Assembly: GCA_037501455.1 (NCBI GenBank)
Contig: CM074857.1
Coordinates: 122,127,501 to 122,191,500, forward strand
Origin: Lantana camara
Taxonomy: Eukaryota > Streptophyta > Magnoliopsida > Lamiales > Verbenaceae
Direction of reading: 5' to 3'
DNA length: 64,000 bases
The notes beneath the pieces are model-generated. The model did no database searches. It saw nothing but the letters and a program-made list of their open reading frames with translations, and was not told where the DNA came from. This document shows positions 11,240-23,700 of the stretch, piece after piece (within the stretch, counting starts at the first letter, position 1; the number at the start of each line of letters is the position of its first letter). The position numbers and the translations under genes are program-made.

Positions 11240-11371
11240 AAAATCTAATTAAATCAACCAATGAGAAAATTTTAAATCAATTAAAAATAACAAAAAAACT
11301 CACAAAATTACACATCATCAAAATGCACAATAAAAAGTCAAACGTCGTTTTCCAATATATAATAGTATAGA

Positions 11372-11954
11372 TTACATCTGACTAACCTGTATACACACAG
11401 ACATATATTGAGCATCTAAAGAAAACTAGTTCTTAATTGAAGACAATTTTATTTTTTGTAAGGAAATAATGTTATCCACGTGTATCATTTGATACACTAT
11501 CAATCATCAATTACAGTGATTGCACTATCCATAAAATTTAAAATTGGTCCATTTCCAAATAAAGATAAAACTCCTAACAGAGAATGAGTCTCTTCTACTC
11601 AATTACGTCCCTCTCTAATTAATAGTAATTTTTGTTCCTAGAGGTATATATATCCTAGGGTTTGCATATGTAATCAAGGAGGAACATGGAAATCTTCCTC
11701 AGAATATATGTGCTTGCTTTGTGTTATGCCTATTCTTTGGAATAGGAGTAATTAGATCTCCATAAACTTTAACGATTATTTACATTTCAAAAGTTTATCC
11801 ATCGAATAATCTCTCTTTATATTGTAGTAATAGTGTAATACGTTCTGTCCTCATGTGTTAGTATTTTTTCTTAAAAAAATTTATGTTCTCGTCTTTTTTT
11901 GGAACATATTCCATTGGCAAATATATCCCATGTAGCATTACATATAATAGAATC

Positions 11955-12022
<68 letters not shown>

Positions 12023-13186
12023 TGGTCACGGTGCTTATTTTCCTAAGTTTATTAATACCAACATAAATACGACTTGAATGACATGAATTCAAATCTCTTT
12101 GACTACTAATTAGGAGTATGTGTTTTTAATTCATTAATTATGATAATTGCTCAAGATTGTTCATGCCTCTTTTCTTTTGTAGTCATTTTCTTATTATTTT
12201 TTTACTTGATGATTGGATCGCCTGGATGTATCTCCTGTTTTGCTGCAATTGGAGGAGGGTCCTCATTAATCTTCCCACGGTATCTGATCGGTTCGTTTTT
12301 CTTAAAACAAAATAAAATCAAATACGGCTTGTAACTATTAAAATTCAATAAATGGATTACGCCTATATATTTTGCACAATTTGTGGTGCTTATTAACATT
12401 TAGTAACTAACTTTCAATACCTTTAATGAGAAAAGATAACTTGCAATTTTTCCAGAATATACAAATCATAATTCATAACTATATAGAGTCGAACCGAGTT
12501 CGAGCCCATACTCAAGCCTAGGTTCCAGCCAAGCTCCAATTTTTTTATTATTATATTTTTAATTCGCTTTGCATGTCTTGCATCCAGATACCTCCCCCTT
12601 CACCCAAAAGCAAAAGGAGAAATCGAAGAAGAAAGAAAAATAATTAAAGTTAGATTAACTTTATAATTGGGTAACAATAAAAATTCTTAAATTGATAAAG
12701 AATTAGGATTGTAATTTTTGAAGATTCTATAACATAAGAAAAGTGAGAATAAAACACTCTGTTCAAGCCGTCTCCATGCTTACACTTTATACGAACATAA
12801 AATTGGAGAGCTGAAATCGATATGAACATGTTTAAAGTTAAGAGCACTTTAGCAAATAAACTATGCCAAAATTGTAGCAAAATATCCACTTTTAGTTAGA
12901 TTCAAATAATTTATGCAAGAAGTAGGGATTATTTATTGTTGCCATGTGATCATATCTTTGAAGAAATCTACATTCTTAGCCAACTTTCATCATGCTTCCA
13001 TAATTCTAATCAACTCCGTTCTCCTTATGATTTTCCTTCATTGCCAAACACATAATGTATTTTGGATTCTTACCCTTTTCTTCCCTGTAAAATATTATAA
13101 GGAAAAAATAAATTGTCCCTAAATTATAATTATTTTTTTAGTTTTTTATCTAAATTTTAAAATATTTTAAGTTGTCATCCAAATTT
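11372..13186. other. Gene-poor AT-rich stretch
   Basis: No gene can be supported. It contains a long AT microsatellite at 11957-12019. A short open frame at 12140-12334 has no recognisable domain. Confidence 0.4.
11957..12019. repeat. AT microsatellite
   Basis: About 31 uninterrupted AT dinucleotides. Confidence 0.95.
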
Positions 13187-13316
13187 GTCGATAGAGATTG
13201 GTTCAAGTGATTAAAGGATTATTTCTTTTCTTGTTAAAAGGTTATTTCTTCAAAACAATAATTCGAGTTCAAATCCCTCTTACTACTTAAATGTATGTAT
13301 TTAAAAAAAAAAAAAA
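13187..13316 (+). mobile_element. SINE with target-site duplication
   Basis: A tRNA-derived SINE of about 130 bp. It has an A-box-like segment (TTGGTTCAAGTGATTAAAGG), a B-box-like segment (GAGTTCAAATCCC, about 13265-13277) and a terminal poly(A) tract. The flanks repeat TGTCATCCAAA (13173-13183 and 13317-13327), which is the duplication expected from LINE-dependent retroposition. Confidence 0.85.
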
Positions 13317-13327
13317 TGTCATCCAAA

Positions 13328-16303
13328 CTTTACTAAAATTTTCCGATTCTTCTTTCAGTCCGTTTTTGTATTAACGCATGACCATTTTTGGTGAAAAATA
13401 ACATCAAAACGGTTTGAGATTGCAATCTGAAATCTTTTAATAAAATTTGGGTCGCAACTTGAAACTTTTCAAATTTTGATTAATTTTTTAAAAAAAAATG
13501 GTTATAATTTTAGAACAACCTTTTTTCCCTCAAATATTAATAGAAGGAAATATTATGATAATCATAAAATTAGAGCAGGTACTTTTTTTTTTTTTTTTTT
13601 AAATCGTTCTAGTTCTAACAGAAAATGTAAATCCCGAGAGGCCCATAGAACTTCAACCTTCAAATGGGTGGTTCTAGGAAATGATTTGAACTATATCATA
13701 CTTTAAATTTCTTAAAAAAAATAGAATATATATTATTGTTGAATATGCCGCGATTAGTTAATTTGAAATGGTTAATTAAAGAAGGGGCAGTTTGAAATAA
13801 TTTTCCATCAGTTTGGAATATTTTTACTTTACTCCCTATAAAATTATACTATATAACAGGATATAAATATTATATTAGAACATTCTAGTACTACATTTTG
13901 TGAAAATTATACAACATATTTTGAAAGGTATTTTAAGTGCTACATTATGTGAAAATTATACGATATTTTGTTAAAATAGAGAGTTAATTAAAAATATGAT
14001 ATTCAATTTGGGATTTATCTCATATTATTCGTAAATTGCATTTTAATTTAAAATTTTGAATGATGAAGGAATAAATTAAAGTAAGAAGTTGCGTTATTCT
14101 AGAAAAGTGTATTACGAAAAGCATGGGGATGTTGGGTGGCGTGGGCGGCGCCGGTGGCTCTGCTCTCTGCAGCCTACGTTTAAAACAACAGCTTTTTTCT
14201 TGAAATTAAACATTGCAGTAATTAAGTCGGGTTTATGTTGTATTCACAATTATGCATTTGCCGCCAAAGTAATCATATTGCTGTCACAACCCTAACTGCC
14301 ATTGCTCCTACATACCTACACACATACATATATATATATACCAGTAAAAACAATGTGCATCGTAAATTAAGTATACGACTTTTTTAAATATTTAAAACAT
14401 CAATCTTTTAATTTTAAATAAAGTGATGAGAGCTCAATTGAAATTTAATTTTTTAATAGGTACGGTCAAATATATAAAAAAAAAGTTTATAGTTTTAAAT
14501 TAATACTCTTATGACGCTAAAAAAGTTTTAAATATTATTATATCGTATGGTGTCGTGTCATGTTTAGGTTAGACACCTTGATAAACATCTTTCACTTATT
14601 AAATTTAAAAATTAATTTATATTGTATCATATTTATATCCATTGAATTAAAAGATCATAAATTCACTTAAACTCACTCGAATTCAAACAGAATAGTTCAA
14701 TATTAAAAAATTTACTAATTATGTACTTTATAGAAATATTTTTCATATTTATATATATATATGAAAATCTCAATATATATAATTGAAGTTTATAATTTTA
14801 ATTTATAATTAATTTTTATTTAATAATTATTAACAATATTTTATATTTATTCAAAAAATAATTTAATTTATAATTTTGCATTAATAATTTATTTCATTGA
14901 TTTAACAAAATTAAAAAAAAAACTTTGAAAAATTCAATAATAAACTTATCAAAAATTAGTTGTATTTCTAATTAATTTTCAATCGTCATTAATTAACTCT
15001 TACTGATACATACCATAACATTTATAACAAAACAAAGATGTAATCCATATTAACAAAATGTATTAACAAAAATTATTTAGTTTTATTAATTTAATGATTA
15101 TAACATAAAATTCGTATTGATGATATGCACTAATTATCTTTTAGGTTATGTATTAACTCTCTCTCAATTCTCTAATTTCATACCACGATTCTTCCTTAAC
15201 ACCTCTCTTTCAACCACCAACACAATAGCACTCCGTCCAGATGTATTTGTTTTTTATTCTTTCGACCAACTCTTGTTATTGTCTACTTCTTGATCACTCA
15301 CTCAATATTGTCATCACATACGTACCACTATGTATGATTATATCTATAATTTATTAAGGCTTTATCTTTTCTTAAACATGATTATTTGTACGTGTAGAAA
15401 TAATGATAGTATGTTTCGTTTGATCATAGAAATGTTATTCTTTGACATTTATATTATTCGCTCTAGTACAATCCCACTAAATTTATATGAAAACATTACA
15501 AATTTAACCCAATAGGACGCAATGCAGTCTAAAACACACACAAATCACACACTAAGATTATTTTATTAAATGTGTATCTCATAATATGTTACCAAGCATA
15601 CTTCCGACCTGATTGAACGGATACTTTGATTTTTCGTCTTTTAGCATCTGGTATATTTGACATTAATAAATGTCTTCTGACAATACTCTAACACATTAAC
15701 TTAGAAGTTTGACACATTTTCATGCTCAGGTTGTCAGGTCGTTGGTAGTATTTTGACTCGTAATATCTTATCGACCTCTCGACCTAGGGTTTGGTCAATT
15801 GGGTCTCATTTGGACTTTAGGCTTAGCCAATTGGGCCACTTAGCTATCGAATTGACCTCAAGACTTTTCGTATGTTAGTCAATCACGAGGTTGTCTAGGC
15901 TGACTTTGACTGTTTGGCCCATTTACTTCAACTCATCAACTCAACAGCCTCGTATGTGGGTCGCTTCTTGGTCAATATGACTTTGCCATGGAGTTTGACC
16001 TCAAAGGTTGAAGTCCACGTAGTTTCCATTAGGACGCGCTACATTATCTAATTGAATTATGTCATGTTATCAAATATTTATTTTTAATATTACATTAAAA
16101 TAATATATATAATAAAATGTGAGAATTTACTTTAACATACACATCAATGTTAAAAGGAGTATTTTCAAAATATACTATTTAAATTTAATATAATGAAATT
16201 TAACAATTTATATACATACAAAATATTTAAAACAACTAACTTTAGATCAATATAATATGAACTTTAAAAATAATTTAATTAGATTAATGTATTAACATCT
16301 TTG

Positions 16304-16390
<87 letters not shown>

Positions 16391-18139
16391 TTATATTAAC
16401 ATCTTTGCTATCTCACTTCACTCTTTTACAAATATACATATTTTCTAGTAATTCTATTCCTCTCTACTTTATACCCTTACTCTTTTTTAGTAATTTCATT
16501 TTCTTTATTTTTTATTTTTATTTTTATTTTATTTTATTTAATTTATGAGGTTTTTTTTATCAAATATATAATATTATATTAAAGTACCACGAATAAATTT
16601 TCACATAAAATAAAATATTGTTCCTTATATTATCTTATACATTAGTTTTAGTAAATATATACAGTAAAAGATATGAATATAAATTCAATAAGTATTTATA
16701 TTTATTAGTAAAGTAATAAACTTAATAGTAAGTAATATTGGTTTAAATTGTAAATTTGCACCAAAAAATTTTGTAGTCTTTCTTTTTTTTTCTTTTTTTG
16801 TTTTTTTAATCTCTCAGAGGGAAATTTAATAGGAACTAATATTGGTTTAAATTGTAAATTTGTACCAAAAATTTTTGCAAAATCTTTTTTTTTTTATTTT
16901 TAATCTCTCAAAAATTTTCCTCACCCAATTGCGTGAGAGACTAATCTCTCGAGATATTGAAGCACTTTTAACACTAGTCAATTTTACGGGGACCTCTCCT
17001 AACGTAATTTTTTAAATCCAGGTTCAAACCCGAGACCTTGCTTAAGTAAATTCAAGTCCTTATCTATTTTAGACCAACTGTCAGTTAGTGCAGAGTCTTT
17101 ACTTTAACCTAATTTTATTTTTTAATTTTTCTTTTCTTTCACCCATTTAACTTCTCCATACTTCTATCGTATCCAGTATTTTTATTTTTATTTTTCGTGA
17201 ATGTTTATTTATTTTCACAAAAAAAAAAAATCTATATATTATTTTTTAATAATGCTTTGACTCTTAAAATAATTATTTGAATTGACTTTTAATTTTTATA
17301 ATTCTTTTAAATAATTATTCCTTATATTTTTTTATTTCTCTCTTTTATTTTTATTTTATATTTTATATTTATATTTCTAATGAGTATTATTTAAGATTAA
17401 CTTAGTTTTTTTATCAGATATGTGGGTAGTATAAATGGTTAAAAGGGTATATTTATATTAAAAAATTAAAGAAATTTTTAATTCAACTACATAAAAAAAT
17501 AATTATAAAATTAAAATATATCTTGTTTTTTATGTGCACACAGTTGAATCTTTTGAGATTCCTTAATTTTAACTAACTTTGATTAGAAATGTAATATGTG
17601 GAATATTCTTTTGAATTAGTAACTAACTTTTTAAAAATTTATTAAAATTTTATCTATTATAATATATCTAATCTCTTATTTAACTATTTAAGTATGTATT
17701 TATTTTTCCATTTCAAATTTTATCTACTTTTTTGTTTTCATTTTTGTACTTGTCTCTATCTATCAATTTTTTTCCACACTCTTTAACAGTTTCATATATT
17801 TTCTCTTTATTTTTAGTTGTACAATTAAACGATATGTTTTTTATATGTCAATAAGTCATAATAAATTTTAATAGTAAAAATATACATTTATGTGAAACGC
17901 GGTAAATATTTATATTTATATTATTAATTTGATTTTTAAATGTACAAATATCTTATAATTAATTTATTAATTTCAGAAAGGAAATTATTATTATGATGCT
18001 CTATATATTTTCAATAGATCAGAGGACTCTCAATTCTAATGAGTTCGATTTTCACTCAAATCAGTATTTTTAAAAATTTTAAATATAATAGCATCTTATA
18101 ATATAACTTATATTAATTAATTTTAAAAAAAAGTCCTCA
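13328..18139. other. Long AT-rich intergenic region without genes
   Basis: About 4.8 kb of extremely AT-rich DNA with no credible coding region. It includes a poly(T) tract near 13580, a TTA microsatellite (16305-16391), a duplicated segment (about 16735-16790 and 16837-16890) and a transposon-like relic near 16980-17100 that includes GGTTCAAACCCGAGACC. A patch of less AT-rich sequence at 15700-16030 stands out from its surroundings but shows no gene. Confidence 0.5.
16305..16391. repeat. TTA trinucleotide microsatellite
   Basis: About 28 consecutive TTA units, possibly hypervariable. Confidence 0.95.
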
Positions 18140-18148
18140 TTATTGTAT

Positions 18149-19880
18149 GGGAAAATTACAAAAATGGTATACCAACTCGGGCCATTTTGCAATTTTGGTA
18201 CAAAATGTTTTCCGGCGACATCAAAACCCCACAACTCCAAAAATTTTGCAAAACCATGCAAAATTTCGCCGGAGCTGGAAAAACCGGCCGGAAATCTGAC
18301 ATGTCATCCTACGTGGCCAATATGTTGAGTATGTGGCGAAACCACTATGCATACATCATAAACCACTATACATATTCCTTGGGAAAATTACAAAAATGGT
18401 ATACCAACTTGGGCCATTTTACAATTTTGGTACAAAAATGTAATTCGCCCTAATAAATATACATAACTGCTGGTAATATTGAAAAGTTTGGAACTTTCTT
18501 GGAAGGTATAATTTTTTGAGATTTATTAAAATTTTTAGTGATATATATGGGATGTAATTTGATCAACAGACTCTCAGCAGTGATATATATGGGATGCTCA
18601 TTCTCAGCAGACTCTCATCTCATCAACGCTAAAGCTTCAGCCAAAAAGCTAAAAGCATTGCTAGAAAAGGGCTTGTGGGCTGAAACCAACCTCCTTGAGA
18701 TCGTCCCTGCAATCACAGTCGCCTCGTTGCTGATCGAGGTCATTTCCTACACAGTCAAGATCGCGGAGTCTGTCCACGAACTTGCCTCGCTGTCCCGATT
18801 CAAGGTCCCCGACCTGAAGATGATTAGACAGATAAGTTTGGAGAAGATTATGAGGAGCCCTAGCATTGAAGGATCCCATAATGTTAATATTGTGGTTGAA
18901 TGAATATATATTATGATTATATTATAGCTTATAATACTATAGAGGCATAAGAGATGGATGGTTTAGGAATCATCAAATTTTATTTTACAGACAAATGTTG
19001 CTGCTCTCGGGCTGTCTGGGTACATGCACGTTGTATCTTCTTAATTTTTTCGTTATGTATACTGTCTACGGGGTCATTGATGTACGTATACATATAATTA
19101 AGTATACGATTATATTGAGTATTTATTAATATCATTTCTGGTATATGTAATATATTACACATATATATTACATGCATGAGATTAATATATAGTGAAGAGG
19201 CTTAAATTTCTTTTTTTTATTTTTTAGATTATAACTTTATAAAGTAATATATATTTCATATTATACATTTCTATATATATCTATGCATGGCTTCGACATA
19301 AACAAGTGTACAAATACACTACAACAAATTATCAAATTCGCAATCATTTTTTTAGCTACAATTTTATTTTTATTGCAAATAGTTATGTTTTGGTGGTGAC
19401 ACCTCTTCTCGAGATTCTTGTGTCTATTACTCTATTATATATGTTATATTTAATTAAAATAGTTAAAACATCTCTAAAATGTTTATTTTACTACTGTAAA
19501 TTATAGCATATAAACTGTAAATTATAATTATAGTTAATGTACAATATATTTTTATTATAATATTATATATATTTATTAGGGCGAATTACATTTTAGTACC
19601 AAAATTGCAAAATGGCCCAAGTTGGTATACCATTTTTGTAATTTTCTCAAGGAATATGTATAGTGGTTTATGATGTGTGCATAGTGGTTTCACCACATAC
19701 TCAACATATTGACCACGTAGGATGACATGTCAGATTTCCGGCCGGTTTTTCCAGCTCCGGCGAAATTTTGCATGGTTTTGCAAAATTTTTGGAGTTGTGG
19801 GGTTTTGATGTAACCGGAAAACATTTTGTACTAAAATTGCAAAATGGCCTGAGTTGGTATACCATTTTTGTAATTTTCCC
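18149..19880. mobile_element. Pack-MULE with 302-bp TIRs and a captured gene piece
   Basis: A 1,732-bp non-autonomous Mutator-like element. The inverted ends 18149-18450 and 19579-19880 are each 302 bp and start GGGAAAATTACAAAAATGG. A perfect 9-bp target duplication, TTATTGTAT, flanks it (18140-18148 and 19881-19889). Each TIR contains the terminal module twice, at its outer end and again near its inner end (18380-18450). The interior, 18538-18903, holds sequence of higher GC content that resembles part of a host gene, which is the definition of a Pack-MULE. The TIR layout resembles that of the autonomous-type MULE at 5.6 kb. Confidence 0.95.
18600..18903 (+). pseudogene. Captured ALMT-like gene fragment inside the Pack-MULE
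   Basis: An open stretch of about 100 codons that resembles the C-terminal region of aluminium-activated malate transporters. It shows INAKASAKKLKALLEKG, then a hydrophobic piece ending TVASLLIEVISYTVKIAESV and HELASLSRFK. ALMTs are anion channels of the plasma membrane or tonoplast. Only this piece is present: the six N-terminal membrane spans are missing, so it cannot make a channel. A splice acceptor-like TTCTCAGCAG stands just before the similarity, suggesting that an exon was taken with its intron border. The family assignment comes from remembered sequence patterns, not a search. The fragment may produce small RNAs or a short peptide, or be inert. Confidence 0.65.
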
Positions 19881-19889
19881 TTATTGTAT

Positions 19890-20105
19890 ATGTTGTCTAT
19901 GGATTGAAGGAATCTTGATTATAATTTATTAAAGAGTTCTATTTTCACTCTAATAAGTATTTTTAAAATTTTTAAATACAATATAAGATTTACCAAATCA
20001 CCCGCTAGTTTTATATTGTTGAAAGTATTATAGTGAGGATATTTTGGCCGATCACAAAATTTTAAGAAACTAAAAACTCAACTCGTGCTTTTATAATATA
20101 ATATA

Positions 20106-20142
<37 letters not shown>

Positions 20143-20477
20143 CGATAACTGGTGTACCTTAAAAGTTTGATACTATGTTACCTTAACCAGATGTTTCGAG
20201 TTTGAGTTTTTAGGAATGTAATTATAATTAGTAAAGAAAGTTTTATACCCTAAATGATTTGTCCCGACTCGACTCATGAAAATAAAATATGTATATATAT
20301 GTGTGATTAATCTATGACAAATCTTTCTAAGAATATTGCAAATCTTAATTTTTAGGTTTTTTTTTTTTTTTTTTTTTTGGTATACGAGCGTGGGGCAAAT
20401 CTTAATTTTTGGGTTCGTTTTACTAATTAATTCATTGTAATCCTCTTTCTCTAATTTTTCTTAAATTATTATTGTGT
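19890..20477. other. AT-rich intergenic stretch
   Basis: No gene seen. It has a TA microsatellite near 20112-20140 and a poly(T) tract near 20358-20378. The segment 19925-19990 resembles the left flank of the Pack-MULE at 18015-18100, so the Pack-MULE may have landed in a repeated region. Confidence 0.4.
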
Positions 20478-20490
20478 AATTGATGCAATT

Positions 20491-20620
20491 GGATCAACTG
20501 GGGTTGGTATAAGTAGTTAATGAGTCTAATTTCCAGGATAATGCCACGGGTTCAAATCCCATTTGAGTGTGTGTGGAAGGGAAAAAAAAAAAAAAAAACA
20601 CTTTGTCGGAAATGGTAAAC
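20491..20620 (+). mobile_element. SINE with 13-bp target duplication
   Basis: A-box-like GTTGGTATAAGTAGTTAATG at about 20502-20521, B-box-like GGGTTCAAATCCC at about 20548-20560, and a poly(A) tract at 20582-20598. The 13-bp repeat AATTGATGCAATT flanks it (20478-20490 and 20621-20633), leaving a short tail after the poly(A). Confidence 0.8.
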
Positions 20621-20635
20621 AATTGATGCAATTAG

Positions 20636-20764
20636 AATTGAGACAAACAGATAGCTTAAGTAATAAATATTTTTATTTGTGAATTGGTAAATCGTGGGTT
20701 CGAATCTTATTGACGGTAATTGAAAAACCAATATTGATACTCTTTAAAAAAAAAAAAAAAAAAA
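20636..20764 (+). mobile_element. Second SINE, adjacent
   Basis: Directly follows the SINE at 20491. It has an A-box-like TAGCTTAAGTAATAAATA, a B-box-like GTGGGTTCGAATCTTATT (about 20695-20712) and a poly(A) tract ending near 20764. No clean target duplication was found, so the borders are approximate. Confidence 0.65.
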
Positions 20765-23700
20765 CCTAATCCGAGATAAATAAGTGAACTTAACATGGGG
20801 TAGACTTGTTCAATACTTTTTTTTTTTTTTTTTTTATTATTATTTTTTTTTTTTGACAAAAATTGAAATTCAATCTCAATCAAGTTCTAAAAGACATGCT
20901 TATCAAGCTCTAAACTCAAGCTCACATAATCTACTCGACCTAGATGCAAACTCCAATCTTACCAACGATCTACATGATACGAACGATTATACGAACGTAT
21001 CTCAAAAAGACTTTAGAGCAGTCTCGGGCTCGTAAGAAAAGGGGATGAGAGAGAGGGATAATCCGGTAAAGACCGACCGACCGGAGAAATTGTAAGGGGA
21101 GAAGAGAATTTGGAGATTAGGGGGGAAAGATAATCCGGTAAGACCCACCGGCGGGAGAAGTTAGAGATGAGAGAGAGAAAAGAGAATTAGGATTGAAGAT
21201 TGAATTATTATTTTTGATAATAAAAACAACGTAATGCTTAACTATATATAAGTAAAAGAAACCCTAAGCCTACTTACTCTTAAAAGGAAAGGATTACGTA
21301 AATATTGAATATCCTACAACTAAACAGAATATCCTATTTTTCTAATGCATATCTTAAATATTAAATTATATCAATCTATATCCTACCACTAAACAGAATC
21401 AATCTATCTAATTCCTGTCATATCTCTTAGGCTTCTTTCTTGAAACATCATATCTTCGTCCATATCACTACATGAATGATAAGAACCATAATTTTGTCAT
21501 TCAAATCATTAAATTACTTAATTGTATAGAGAGTTCAAATTATTTTTTTTTTTGTTACTAATCGTGAAAATTTAGTGTCAACAAGATAGGGTTACATTTT
21601 TTCTAAGATGTATATATTGTAACTTGTGAGCAGCGTAAAGGCAATTTCATCTTTTAAAAAGAAGAATTATTTATATTTTTTTATTTTTTTGGTCGCAAGA
21701 ATTATATCTATATTTAATTGTTTGCTAACTAATGTCCCAACCGCTCGTCTACCCAACTTAATTAAATAATATACCTACTAGCTATTTGTTACTTTAACTT
21801 AATTTCTCTAACTAATCACATCATTTAACTATAACTAAAATCACATCATTTAATCTAGAGTATATTTCACAAAGACACATATTATTCAAAAGAATTAAAG
21901 ATATTTTCAGATATAGCTTTTTTTTTCAAATAGTTACAAAGACCACTCGACCTTGAATCAATTACGAAAAAATTCTTACAGTTGAAAAATTACAAAAAAT
22001 GCTATGAGATCCGCATAATGGTTATAAAAAGCACCTTACTTAGGATGAAAAAACTTAAAAAGTTGAGTTTACTCAAGTTTTAACCCAATTACGAAAAACC
22101 CTTACACTTGAAAAATAACGAAGAAAAACGCTATGAGATTTGAATAATGGTTATAAAAAACACCCTACTTAGGATATTTTTTGTAATTTATCGATTAGGA
22201 GGAAAATAACGAAGAAAAACGCTATGAGATTTGAATAATGGTTATAAAAAACACCCTACTTAGGATATTTTTTGTAATTTATCGATTAGGAGGACTAATT
22301 TTCTTATGATTGGGTTTAATTTCGGGGGTTTTCATAATTAGCGCTATATATTTTATTCATATTATTGTTGAATTATACTAATAATTGGACACACACTCTC
22401 GATGGCCAGATGGATTTAAATTCAAATAATTACCATGGGGAAAGAACTTTTTAACTATTTAGAACAATCCTTATTGGTACAAACGTGCGTACTTGTTTAT
22501 AATTGAAGTTCCACAGAGCTTCAACATGTATTACAAAAGTTGACATCTTGAAGGCAAAACAAGGGGTGCAAGACAAATTAAAAACGTGCATTCCCAAATC
22601 AGAATATATATAAACTTCTCAGTTCTCTATTTTTATTTTTATTTTTTGGTCACATTTCTCAGTTCTCTATGAATTCAAACTCCATATCTAGTTAGTTGTC
22701 CCTTGCAGAGCAACTAGAACAGCACCTTTAATGCTTGCATCTTTTGCAGTTTTTCATTTCAAATTATCACCTCATTTCAATAGGGAAAATTTACACATAT
22801 TAATGCGGTGGATATCTCAATTTGGATTTCCTTTGCTATACTCATTCAAAGTTTTGAAAAAATATAGTAGATCTTCTTTTTTTTCTTTTTTTTTCCCTTT
22901 ATATTATAATCATTTGATACGTTTCACGAATCAATTACTCGCAAACTTTTAAAAACACACCACGAGTATCTTTCTCTTGTTGATTTAATAAAAGGTTCAA
23001 CGGGGAGTTTTGTTTTTGCATTCCGATCCATTTATGCTTCAATAAGTTAGAATTTATAAGCAATTTCTAGGTCTTTTGTTTTAGGGATGATATAATTACG
23101 AGTAACCTCTTGAAGTTTAACTCAAATACAAAACAAAAACTCTCAAGTCTCATACTACATAATTTCTCAAGGTGTTTTCCGTATTCTTATTTAGATCTTG
23201 AATAATTTTCGCAATTCTCCAGCTATGAGTGTTCCTTTCATAATTGAATTAAATCTCATAAAGTAATAGTAATTATTATCCCTTATATAGAACGGTCATT
23301 TTCTTCTAACACTTTCAACTTTTTAATATACAATTGTAGCTTCTATTTTAATTTCAAGAAAAAAAAATTCTTTGCCAACGACCCCATATATCAACCGTCC
23401 ATCAACACATACGACACATATATTAATAAACAAATTACAGAAGAAAAAATGAAAATTCAAAGAGTAGAGATCCAGCAAACCCTAACAGGCACGGTGGTCC
23501 TTGGTGATTTAAAGAGGGTGACAGAAGAGGGTTTATAGAGCTGTAGACGACTGTGTATAGAGCTATAGAGTGGTCCTCTCAGTCTCAGCCCATCACATAA
23601 TTAATAATATTATGAACAATAAATATTTGTTAGATCTCAATCTGCACGCCCCAACAATCACTAAATTAATGCTTAAAAAGGAGAATAAAATGCAGCTGCA

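Larger units (their letters stand above)
2721..11371 (-). mobile_element. Non-autonomous Helitron H1, split by a MULE
   Basis: On the minus strand the element begins with TCTATACTATTATATA at 11,371, preceded by A. It ends with a short hairpin (CGTGCATAGCACG, about 2734-2746), a nine-base spacer and CTAG at 2724-2721, followed by T. TC at the start, a hairpin then CTRR at the end, and insertion between A and T are the Helitron signature. The 5' end closely matches those of the two Helitrons at 42-50 kb, so they are one family. Excluding the MULE the element is about 3.0 kb. No Rep/helicase coding region is present, so it depended on another element for movement. The interior holds degenerate tandem units. 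Confidence 0.88.

Noticed and set aside
12140..12334. 64-codon plus-strand frame with a hydrophobic start
   Set aside because: No recognisable family; AT-rich surroundings and no supporting signals.
20500..20560. Possible tRNA gene (A- and B-box-like motifs)
   Set aside because: No cloverleaf could be drawn; poly(A) and target duplication identify a SINE.
23519..23529. TGACAGAAGAG, the first 11 bases of miR156
   Set aside because: The following bases diverge from miR156, and no star strand or hairpin is present nearby.
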